Shown here: positions 1-5,811 of the stretch, piece by piece
Position numbering within the stretch: the stretch's first letter is position 1
How the letters are laid out: each line of letters begins with the position of its first letter
DNA from: Nitrososphaerales archaeon TH5895
GTDB taxonomy: Archaea > Thermoproteota > Nitrososphaeria > Nitrososphaerales > Nitrososphaeraceae
Assembly (NCBI GenBank): GCA_014523695.1
Contig: JAATVS010000182.1
Location: 1 to 5,811, forward strand
Reading direction: 5' to 3'
Length of the DNA: 5,811 bases
Notes under the pieces: model-generated
The model's database searches: none
Told to the model about the DNA's origin: nothing
What the model saw: only the letters and a program-made list of their open reading frames with translations
Program-made: the position numbers and the translations under genes

Positions 1-1
1 A

Positions 2-574
2 CAAACCAGGAGGGTGTATAGTCAAAATCGGTTTTCAACGTTTGTATCATTGGAGCCATGTCGTACATGTCGCGGAGAGGGTGAAATAATTGAGAGGCCA
101 TGTGTTACATGCAATGGATCAGGTAATATTAGAACAACAAAGAAACTACGATTAGAAATTCCGCGCGGGGTAGAGGATGGGATGACTCTTCAGATGCAGG
201 GCGAGGGGGAGCCTACAGAGAATGGAGTGCCCGGAAATCTTCTCATAAGAACACATATTAGACAGCACCCCGAATTTCAAAGACTCGAAGATGGTCACGT
301 CCTAACTAATCAGAATCTAAGCTTTACTGACCTGGCGTTGGGGACAGAAGTAAAAGTTCCGACACTTGAAGGCATAGAAAAAGTCAAAATCTCCCCAGGG
401 ACACAACCAAATTCAATCATAAAGCTAAAGGGCAAAGGTCTTCCAAGATACGGTGGTTATGGAAGAGGAGATGAGCTTGTAAGAATAAATGTAAGAGTGC
501 CAACCAAAATAAATGATACCCAAAAGGCGCTCCTCAAAGAATTAGATAGGGAATTAAGAATGACAGGTGGTTGA
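2..574 (+). CDS. dnaJ: Chaperone protein DnaJ (Hsp40), 3' part; 5' end lies outside the window
   Basis: DnaJ is the cytosolic co-chaperone that delivers unfolded clients to DnaK and stimulates its ATPase. The frame is open to the left edge, so the gene is truncated by the window; the GTG at 14 lies inside the zinc-binding region and is not a real start. The fragment has 190 residues. It opens within the zinc domain and shows the last two of the usual four CxxCxGxG motifs: CRTCRGEG at 59-82 and CVTCNGSG at 101-124. Beta-sandwich client-binding domains follow (IPRGVEDGM, then SFTDLALGTEVKVPTLEG and a KGKGLPRYGG segment), ending in a short C-terminal helix. The J domain with HPD, the Gly/Phe linker and the first two zinc motifs must lie upstream. 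In archaea that carry it, dnaJ usually follows grpE and dnaK, which would be off the left edge. The 3' end of the gene forms half of an inverted repeat. The family assignment is firm. Confidence 0.97.
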   Translation, partial: QTRRVYSQNRFSTFVSLEPCRTCRGEGEIIERPCVTCNGSGNIRTTKKLRLEIPRGVEDGMTLQMQGEGEPTENGVPGNLLIRTHIRQHPEFQRLEDGHVLTNQNLSFTDLALGTEVKVPTLEGIEKVKISPGTQPNSIIKLKGKGLPRYGGYGRGDELVRINVRVPTKINDTQKALLKELDRELRMTGG

Positions 575-605
575 AAATTGCAAAGGTACTGCCAAGCACC
601 TGTCA
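561..605 (+). repeat. Perfect 9-base inverted repeat spanning the dnaJ stop codon (stem-loop)
   Basis: TGACAGGTG at 561-569 is the exact reverse complement of CACCTGTCA at 597-605, separated by 27 bases that contain the dnaJ stop TGA (572-574). A competing structure is possible: AAATTG (575-580) with CAATTT (606-611) and AGGT (584-587) with ACCT (598-601), which shares one arm with the first. No run of T follows, so it is not a classic intrinsic terminator. It may be an mRNA 3' structure, a processing site or a protein-binding dyad. The repeat is seen directly; its role is inference. Confidence 0.5.
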
Positions 606-1141
606 CAATTTCGTAAGTAATTGGACAGCAGAAATAGCATTTTATTCGATGATATCTTTATTGACTCTGGTGGGAGGGGTGGTTGTACTGGATGTTAATT
701 AGGCTAGATTTGCCTATTCAAATTGTGAATAAATTGTTAATCAGTGCATCTTGGTTACTACAGCCATTTATGGCGATACGATTTATTGTATTGATACCGA
801 ATAGGGTAACAAGTTTGAATTTTCTAACGAGTTTATTTGATGGAATAATCATCAGATCACGGGTAATAGACATTGAAGCTAAGGTTTATTAAAATGGAAA
901 TATTCGAAGCTGGCAATTTGTCTCATCAGAATCTCAATATCAATTGGACAATGGCACTCAACGAGAAAGGCGACAGTAAAAAAACAATGGTAATGGTAAT
1001 CAGCTCAATGTCGAATAATTACGACCATGACGAATAGTTGTTGTTTACGACCCAAATACTTGTATCCTATTCATACTTCGTTGGCCAATGCAGAATTAAG
1101 TAGAGTCTTAGTTAAGATAAAGGTTGGTTTTGGCATAGTTC
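575..1141. other. Long spacer between dnaJ and the ABC ATPase gene; no convincing gene
   Basis: This A/T-rich stretch holds three short plus-strand frames, one in each phase, none of which I recognise. The first, 571-702 (43 residues, TTG start overlapping the dnaJ stop as TTGA), ends in a hydrophobic stretch, SMISLLTLVGGVVVL. The second, 683-892 (69 residues, TTG start, or ATG at 692), is hydrophobic and basic. The third, 894-1037 (47 residues, ATG start), is polar and Asn-rich. They could be small genes, remains of a decayed gene with frameshifts, or chance openings in A/T-rich DNA; the last is the default. A GCCAT/ATGGC dyad at 763-774 and the 8-base palindrome TTGGCCAA at 1081-1088, 53 bases before the next gene, are the only other patterns noticed. 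No tRNA-like structure is visible. Confidence 0.5.
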
Positions 1142-2077
1142 ATGAAAGTGATTGAAGCCCTAGGATTAACAAAATCCTATAAGGGTTCTAAAAACCCCGC
1201 TTTAAATGATATTTCTCTGAGTATCGATTCAAGGCAGATATTCACAATGCTGGGCAGAAACGGGGCTGGAAAGACTACGTTTGTAAGAATATGTGCTACT
1301 CAACTCATGCCGTCATCGGGCAGATTATCCGTTCTTGGCCATGACATCGTAAAATATCCCGACAAAGTACGAAACCAAATTTCTGCAATCCCTCAGGAAG
1401 GCAGGCCACTGAGAGCGTTAACTCCTTGGGATCATGTGTATAATTGGTTAAGGATCAGAGGAGAATGCAACAATATTGCCAGAGAAAAAGCTGTGCAAAT
1501 CCTCAAGAAGCTAGACCTTTATGATGCAAGGAATGTTCCCGCTATGAATCTTTCAGGCGGCATGAAACAAAAAGTTCTTGTTGCAATGGCTTTGGCGCCA
1601 GAGGCCCAATTACTATTTCTAGATGAGCCAACTATAGGCCTCGACCCCGTTTCCCGCCGACAGGTATGGTCCGCAATCAAGGATTGGAAGGATCAGGAGA
1701 GAACGATTCTATTGACAACTCATTATATGGATGAGGCAGAACTGCTCGCAGACTACATCGTTATAATTGATAAAGGAAATATTATTGCCAAGGGTACGAT
1801 GAATGAGCTGCGCAAGATTGTTCCTTACGAACTCAGGATTGATGTACCCAAAATCAACCTAGATAAGAATCTGATGTCATTAGGCTCCGTCGTAGATTCA
1901 GGAGCCAATTTTGTTAGAATCTTTATCTATGAAACTGACGCGGAAAAAATTTATGACAAAGCGATAAGAATGAATATCCAATTTACCGTCTCTCCCATAA
2001 CCCTCGATGATGTTTTCGTATATCTTGTTGGGAATAAAAACAATGATGACAACATCAAGTCAGATAACGAGATATAA
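1142..2077 (+). CDS. ABC-2 exporter-type transporter ATP-binding protein (DrrA/CcmA-like)
   Basis: This 311-residue protein is the cytoplasmic ATPase of an ABC exporter; by family it would drive export of a drug, lipid or polysaccharide through an ABC-2 permease, substrate unknown. All nucleotide-binding motifs are intact: Walker A GRNGAGKTT (38-46), Q-loop Gln85 in IPQEG, signature LSGGM (137-141), Walker B LLFLDEP (157-163), D-loop GLD (166-168) and H-loop His194 in LTTHYMDEAE. Residues from about 225 form the extra C-terminal domain common in this group, ending near ITLDDVFVYLVG, then a charged Asn/Asp-rich tail. The ATG is the first possible start, since an in-frame TAG lies two codons before it. 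There is no Shine-Dalgarno sequence, and an A/T-rich element (TTAAGATAAA, about 1112-1121) sits where a TATA box for a leaderless transcript would be. Oddly, no permease gene follows: the next gene is convergent after 52 bases. The specific transporter type is uncertain. Confidence 0.93.
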   Translation: MKVIEALGLTKSYKGSKNPALNDISLSIDSRQIFTMLGRNGAGKTTFVRICATQLMPSSGRLSVLGHDIVKYPDKVRNQISAIPQEGRPLRALTPWDHVYNWLRIRGECNNIAREKAVQILKKLDLYDARNVPAMNLSGGMKQKVLVAMALAPEAQLLFLDEPTIGLDPVSRRQVWSAIKDWKDQERTILLTTHYMDEAELLADYIVIIDKGNIIAKGTMNELRKIVPYELRIDVPKINLDKNLMSLGSVVDSGANFVRIFIYETDAEKIYDKAIRMNIQFTVSPITLDDVFVYLVGNKNNDDNIKSDNEI

Positions 2078-2095
2078 CTTTTCAATTGCAGCTAG

Positions 2096-2110
2096 AGATT
2101 ATGATAATCT
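2096..2110. terminator. Small perfect hairpin between convergent genes, possible two-way terminator
   Basis: AGATTA, a TGA loop, then TAATCT form a perfect 6-base stem midway in the 52-base gap between the stops of the ABC ATPase gene and the DtxR-family gene. The position suits a shared terminator. The stem is weak (five of six pairs are A-T) and no T run follows on either strand; a short TTTT lies just after the ABC stop codon at 2079-2082. The termination role is inference. Confidence 0.3.
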
Positions 2111-2129
2111 GATCTGTAACGACTCAACG

Positions 2130-2609
2130 TCATCTGCAACACCTTCCTAGTGGGATTCGATGGTCATGTGGACACTTCCTTGGGTGCTTTAGGAGCGTGC
2201 ACAAGGCATCAGTAAAAATCTGTTTCATATGATGTTCAATTCCACAGACCATTTCTTCGTCGATGTCGATCTTCAATGAATCTCTCATCAGTACCTCCAA
2301 GAGTCGCGTATTTCGAATCATCTGCTTTCCTATACGTTCACCCTCACTAGTCATCCTTACCATATTGCCTTTGCTATACTCTACCAGGTTAGCTTCATCA
2401 AGCTTACGAAGCATCTGAACGACTGATGGTTGCTTTACGTTTAGCATCTTCGCGATTGAACTAACTTTGACCTCTTCGCCTCTTTCGCGAATATACCATA
2501 TAGCCTTAAGGTACATTTCAACATGTTCAGATTCCGCAGTACCAATGTAGAGCTCTTCGTCTCCCAATACTCTCTCCTTCTTTGAGCTTCTTGTTGAGAA
2601 TGTCCTCAA
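2130..2609 (-). CDS. DtxR/IdeR-family metal-dependent transcriptional repressor
   Basis: This 159-residue protein should sense Fe2+ or Mn2+ and repress metal-uptake genes by operator binding as a dimer. An N-terminal winged helix covers about residues 32-90 (helix-turn-helix around VSSIAKMLNVKQPSVVQML, 49-67). A dimerisation and metal-binding domain follows at about 91-140. Aligned to DtxR, the primary-site ligands are present as Met32 (in HVEMYLKAI), Cys122, Glu125 and His126 (in VCGIEHHM). B. subtilis MntR has Asp and Glu at the first two places, so this set points to the iron-type branch. At the ancillary site Glu105 is kept, while the two histidines are Thr101 and Glu118. The protein ends in a Cys/His-rich tail (CPHDH, GRCCR) and has no SH3-like third domain. 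The start is uncertain: the first ATG encodes Met32 itself, so initiation must be at TTG 2609 or TTG 2567. The longest form is given here; the shorter has the better ribosome site. Its targets are not evident. Confidence 0.93.
   Translation of the reverse strand: MRTFSTRSSKKERVLGDEELYIGTAESEHVEMYLKAIWYIRERGEEVKVSSIAKMLNVKQPSVVQMLRKLDEANLVEYSKGNMVRMTSEGERIGKQMIRNTRLLEVLMRDSLKIDIDEEMVCGIEHHMKQIFTDALCTLLKHPRKCPHDHRIPLGRCCR
2574..2577 (-). promoter_or_regulatory. Shine-Dalgarno-like GGAG favouring a shorter DtxR-family start at TTG 2567
   Basis: On the minus strand GGAG is followed by six bases (AGAGTA) and then a TTG at 2565-2567, in frame with the repressor. Starting there gives 145 residues and places the metal-ligand methionine at residue 18, nearer to its position in characterised family members (Met10 in DtxR). 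The upstream TTG at 2609 has only a weaker AAGGTAACC before it. Which start is used cannot be settled by eye. Confidence 0.35.
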
Positions 2610-2639
2610 TGGTTACCTTTTACAGTTTGTAGACTATTT

Positions 2640-2649
2640 GTTATTAACT
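2640..2649 (-). promoter_or_regulatory. Candidate TATA element for the DtxR-family gene, in the 245-base divergent gap
   Basis: On the minus strand AGTTAATAAC lies about 35 bases before TTG 2609, which would place transcription start near 2618. It contains the dyad GTTA-T-TAAC, and a second TGCA/TGCA dyad (TGCATATTTGCA, 2653-2664 on the plus strand) is just upstream. Either could be an operator for autoregulation, but neither matches a known DtxR or MntR operator. The rest of the divergent gap (to 2854) shows nothing firm; a CATATTAAC at about 2788-2796 is a possible plus-strand TATA element for the next gene. Confidence 0.25.
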
Positions 2650-2854
2650 TTGTGCATATTTGCAATCATGAGTAGGATAACACTCTGATTGATAAAGGAT
2701 TGTTTGAACCGATGAATAAAGGCTCCGAACAGTTGGGTGTGAGAATATGGCTTCTAATGGATAAGCGTCACTGTTTAGCTTGGAGGCATATTAACACACA
2801 ATATTGCTCTCAGATGGCATAATCTTCTAATAGCACTTCTGGCTATCTAAGTAT

Positions 2855-3184
2855 ATGTCTCAGAAACATCTTCTTGTTTCTAAGAAGAGGCATGAAGTTA
2901 GCTTTGACACTGTATCTCCCAAATGGGCAAAGCGTTTAGACCAACCGCTTCCGATGTTGTTTTCTCTTAGATGGCTTGGATGGTACTCTGAAATTAGATG
3001 TGCGTCTCGATGCGTAGTAGGGGAGGCACACGGGTTCTCTTCATCCTACCTAAAAACCTGCTCAGAGTGTAACAGGTCTAGCATAAAATTCATGTATTCA
3101 TTTTTAGTGCATTCTAAATCCAGACTGGAGAAAAATAAATTGATGTTTGTTCATCATTGGAACGAGCAGCATGTCCCTCATTGA
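2855..3184 (+). CDS. Small hypothetical protein with a possible zinc-binding Cys/His motif
   Basis: I do not recognise this 109-residue protein. In favour of its being real are a clean ATG start, no overlapping gene on either strand, residue use that looks protein-like, and motif-like segments: an aromatic stretch, FSLRWLGWYSEIR (36-48); CVVGEAHGFSSSY (53-65); and CSEC (69-72), followed by a basic stretch and HHWNEQH (100-106). Cys69-x2-Cys72 with His101-x4-His106 gives a C2H2-like set, though the 28-residue spacing is far longer than in a classical finger. Cys49 and Cys53 could add ligands. There is no signal peptide or membrane helix, and the protein is rich in Lys and Arg, so a cytosolic nucleic-acid-binding or regulatory role is conceivable but unproven. 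There is no Shine-Dalgarno sequence before the ATG. It diverges from the metal-dependent repressor gene and converges on the thermosome gene. It could be lineage-restricted; a chance frame is less likely but possible. Confidence 0.6.
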   Translation: MSQKHLLVSKKRHEVSFDTVSPKWAKRLDQPLPMLFSLRWLGWYSEIRCASRCVVGEAHGFSSSYLKTCSECNRSSIKFMYSFLVHSKSRLEKNKLMFVHHWNEQHVPH

Positions 3185-3210
3185 TCACTTTTACAATTTT
3201 TGAAAACTTT
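3185..3210 (+). terminator. T-rich tract after the 109-residue gene, possible archaeal terminator
   Basis: Directly after the TGA stop there are three T-rich runs (CTTTT, ATTTTT, ACTTT) within 26 bases. Archaeal RNA polymerase commonly terminates at oligo-T tracts without a hairpin, so the position and content fit. The rest of the spacer to 3488 holds no gene I can support, only the thermosome terminator described separately and three ATTAG units spaced seven bases apart (3212-3230). Confidence 0.35.
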
Positions 3211-3426
3211 GATTAGCTATTAGATATTAGAAATTTCTTCTCGGAATCTCTTGTCCATCAGATTTAGATTGCTCTGAACGTTACCAGTTTTGCTGACACA
3301 TTGAATTACTATTGCATGATTTTTGGTTGTCGATAGCCATCAACCAACTCCGCAAGGAAACGAACTATTGGTAGATGGAGAATTGAAATCGCTTGGATAA
3401 TTGCTGTTGAAAATAATTTCTACAAA

Positions 3427-3463
3427 GGAAAAAAGGATGATTTGATTCCATTTAGAAGGAATC
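3427..3463 (-). terminator. Hairpin plus T-run terminator of the thermosome gene
   Basis: Read on the minus strand, GATTCC and GGAATC form a perfect 6-base stem with an 8-base loop (3444-3463), starting 25 bases after the thermosome stop codon. Nine bases further on is a run of six T followed by CCTTT. Hairpin, spacing and T-run together make a good transcription terminator; the T-run alone would serve in archaea. Confidence 0.6.
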
Positions 3464-3488
3464 GGGCTTAGGTTAATCTCACAGGTGG

Positions 3489-5180
<1,692 letters not shown>

Positions 5181-5189
5181 ATACTCTAT

Positions 5190-5195
5190 TCACCT
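5190..5195 (-). promoter_or_regulatory. Ribosome binding site of the thermosome gene
   Basis: AGGTGA on the minus strand is complementary to the 3' end of archaeal 16S rRNA and lies nine bases before the ATG. It supports the start at 5180 over any alternative. Confidence 0.65.
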
Positions 5196-5223
5196 AGTAG
5201 AATAATACTGCTTTGTAAAGCCA

Positions 5224-5232
5224 CTTATTTAG
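5224..5232 (-). promoter_or_regulatory. TATA box of the thermosome gene, with purine-rich BRE-like bases upstream
   Basis: CTAAATAAG on the minus strand, preceded by GTAAAA, is centred about 48 bases before the ATG. Transcription would then start near 5202, giving a leader of about 20 bases that includes the AGGTGA ribosome site. The three elements agree in spacing. No heat-shock operator was recognised. Confidence 0.55.
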
Positions 5233-5431
5233 TTTTACTTCTCTCAATAATTGCTCCGTACCACAATTAGCGCATCACGCTTTAGCAGACAGATTTCAAG
5301 GGTATCAAAAAGTATGGTGTGTCGAAATATAGGCCTTATCTACTGGCTGTTAATGGACTGCATAGGTTTTTTCATTAGTTTTTCATTCCGAGATATCAAT
5401 TGAAGCCTCCCGTTTCCTGCAAGGTAAGTGC

Positions 5432-5470
5432 GAAATGTTAAGCAAGCCTTCTCGGTGGTTTCTTAACTTC
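5432..5470 (+). repeat. Strong imperfect hairpin in the thermosome upstream region
   Basis: GTTAAG (5437-5442) pairs with CTTAAC (5462-5467), and AAGCC (5444-5448) with GGTTT (5457-5461), giving an 11-pair stem with one bulged C, one G-U pair and an 8-base loop (TTCTCGGT). GAA at 5432-5434 can add three pairs with TTC at 5468-5470 across a two-base bulge. The G-U pair becomes a C-A mismatch on the other strand, so the fold is slightly better as plus-strand RNA. It lies about 250 bases upstream of the thermosome start. Its function is unknown: it could be an RNA element, part of the thioesterase transcript's 3' end, or a protein-binding dyad. Confidence 0.45.
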
Positions 5471-5550
5471 AATTCTCGATAGTTGATTTAAAAGGATTCA
5501 AGTATTTTGTATCCATATCCCAGATCAAGAGAACCGACGATTTTTTTCCA

Positions 5551-5811
5551 TTATTTTAGTCCCAATTTCTTTTGCTTTTCAATAAATTTTTGCCTAAACC
5601 TAGAGACTTCAATTAATGACCTTTCGTGTGTTCCTTCGCCAATTCTTTCTATGCCATCTAATGCTGCTACTTCAAATAACACTCTTCTCCCTTCGAAAGA
5701 AACGATTTTGGCCTTCAGGATGATCTCTGCACCAACTGGAGTAGCAGCCAGGTGTTTGATGTTGACTAGCGTGCCTACTGAATCCCAACCGCTGTCTACT
5801 ATACATTCTTC
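5551..5811 (-). CDS. Hotdog-fold acyl-CoA thioesterase, FlK-like; 3' part, 5' end outside the window
   Basis: The minus-strand frame is open to the right edge and gives the last 86 residues of a small thioesterase that would hydrolyse an acyl-CoA to acid and CoA in the cytosol. It aligns along its length with the C-terminal half of fluoroacetyl-CoA thioesterase FlK as I recall that sequence: SVGT (Gly13 of the fragment matches FlK Gly69), KHLAATPVG (His20 matches catalytic His76), EGRR, and the closing strand GEGTHERSLI followed by a basic helix. The Thr and Glu of the FlK catalytic triad would lie about 26-34 residues before His20, beyond the edge. Archaeal and bacterial relatives are generally annotated only as thioesterase family, and a role in fluoroacetate resistance should not be assumed; the true substrate is unknown. 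The gene points toward the thermosome gene on the same strand but is 370 bases away, with an independent promoter between, so it is probably not an operon partner. Confidence 0.88.
   Translation of the reverse strand, partial: EECIVDSGWDSVGTLVNIKHLAATPVGAEIILKAKIVSFEGRRVLFEVAALDGIERIGEGTHERSLIEVSRFRQKFIEKQKKLGLK

Larger units (their letters stand above)
5181..5550. other. Spacer between the thioesterase and thermosome genes; no gene seen
   Basis: Apart from the thermosome promoter region (5190-5238) and the hairpin at 5432-5470, this stretch has only very short reading frames on either strand. TTTTTCATT occurs twice, eleven bases apart (5368-5376 and 5379-5387). GATTTAAAAGG at 5485-5495 resembles a plus-strand TATA box but no plus-strand gene follows it. 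No tRNA-like fold is visible. Confidence 0.6.

Noticed and set aside
1081..1088. Palindrome TTGGCCAA upstream of the ABC ATPase gene
   Set aside because: A single 8-base palindrome could be an operator, but it occurs alone, matches no regulator I can name and is not unusual by chance.
575..1141. Possible tRNA, small RNA gene or CRISPR array in the long spacers
   Set aside because: No cloverleaf with a GGTTCAAATCC-like arm and no regularly spaced repeats were found here or in the other spacers.
2826..3224. Inverted repeat TCTAATAGC / GCTATTAGA flanking the 109-residue gene, suggesting a mobile-element boundary
   Set aside because: Nine A/T-rich bases at this distance are likely to match by chance. 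There is no transposase and no target-site duplication.
3337..3471. Plus-strand 44-codon open stretch (WRIEIAWIIAVENN) before the thermosome 3' end
   Set aside because: It has no credible start, is preceded directly by a stop, and is no longer than expected by chance in A/T-rich DNA.
3220..3488. Minus-strand frame after the thermosome stop, open for about 80 codons except for one TGA at 3340-3342, whose end reads like protein (AIVIQCVSKTGN)
   Set aside because: It has no start codon, the thermosome terminator hairpin lies inside it, and other frames of the same stretch on both strands look equally protein-like. A gene remnant cannot be excluded but is not supported.
5368..5387. Two copies of TTTTTCATT eleven bases apart
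   Set aside because: Low-complexity T-rich repeats are common in such spacers, and two copies are not enough to suggest an operator or array.

Overview
The window looks like chromosomal DNA of an archaeon, most likely an ammonia-oxidising thaumarchaeon of the Nitrososphaerales type. This inference rests on a group II chaperonin (thermosome) with a GGM tail, a bacterial-type DnaJ, a short two-domain DtxR regulator, archaeal-style A/T-rich promoter elements, and long gaps between genes (roughly a quarter of the window has no convincing gene). No ribosomal RNA or other lineage marker is present, so the assignment is not proven.

Layout from left to right. The 3' two thirds of dnaJ runs off the left edge (2-574, +). 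It is followed by a 567-base stretch holding only doubtful short reading frames. Next comes an ABC-2 exporter-type ATPase (1142-2077, +). It converges, across a 52-base gap with a small perfect hairpin, on a DtxR/IdeR-like metal-dependent repressor (2130-2609, -). A divergent gap of 245 bases leads to an unrecognised 109-residue protein with a Cys/His pattern that could bind zinc (2855-3184, +). This converges on the thermosome subunit gene (3489-5180, -), which has a clear hairpin-plus-T-run terminator at its 3' end and a coherent TATA/Shine-Dalgarno arrangement at its 5' end. A 370-base gap with a strong imperfect hairpin separates it from the 3' part of a hotdog-fold, FlK-like acyl-CoA thioesterase gene that runs off the right edge (5551-5811, -).

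Functionally, the window holds parts of two protein-folding systems (DnaJ, co-chaperone of DnaK, and the thermosome). Between them lie a metal-responsive regulator and a transporter ATPase. Apart from dnaJ, which may belong to a dnaK operon lying off the left edge, the genes look like single transcription units; strand changes and long spacers argue against one co-transcribed system. I see no tRNA, rRNA, CRISPR array, insertion sequence or phage gene. No undescribed multi-gene system is evident. The items most worth a second look are the inverted repeat across the dnaJ stop codon with the overlapping micro-ORF, the ATPase without an adjacent permease, the ligand set of the DtxR protein, the small Cys/His protein, and the hairpin at 5432-5470.
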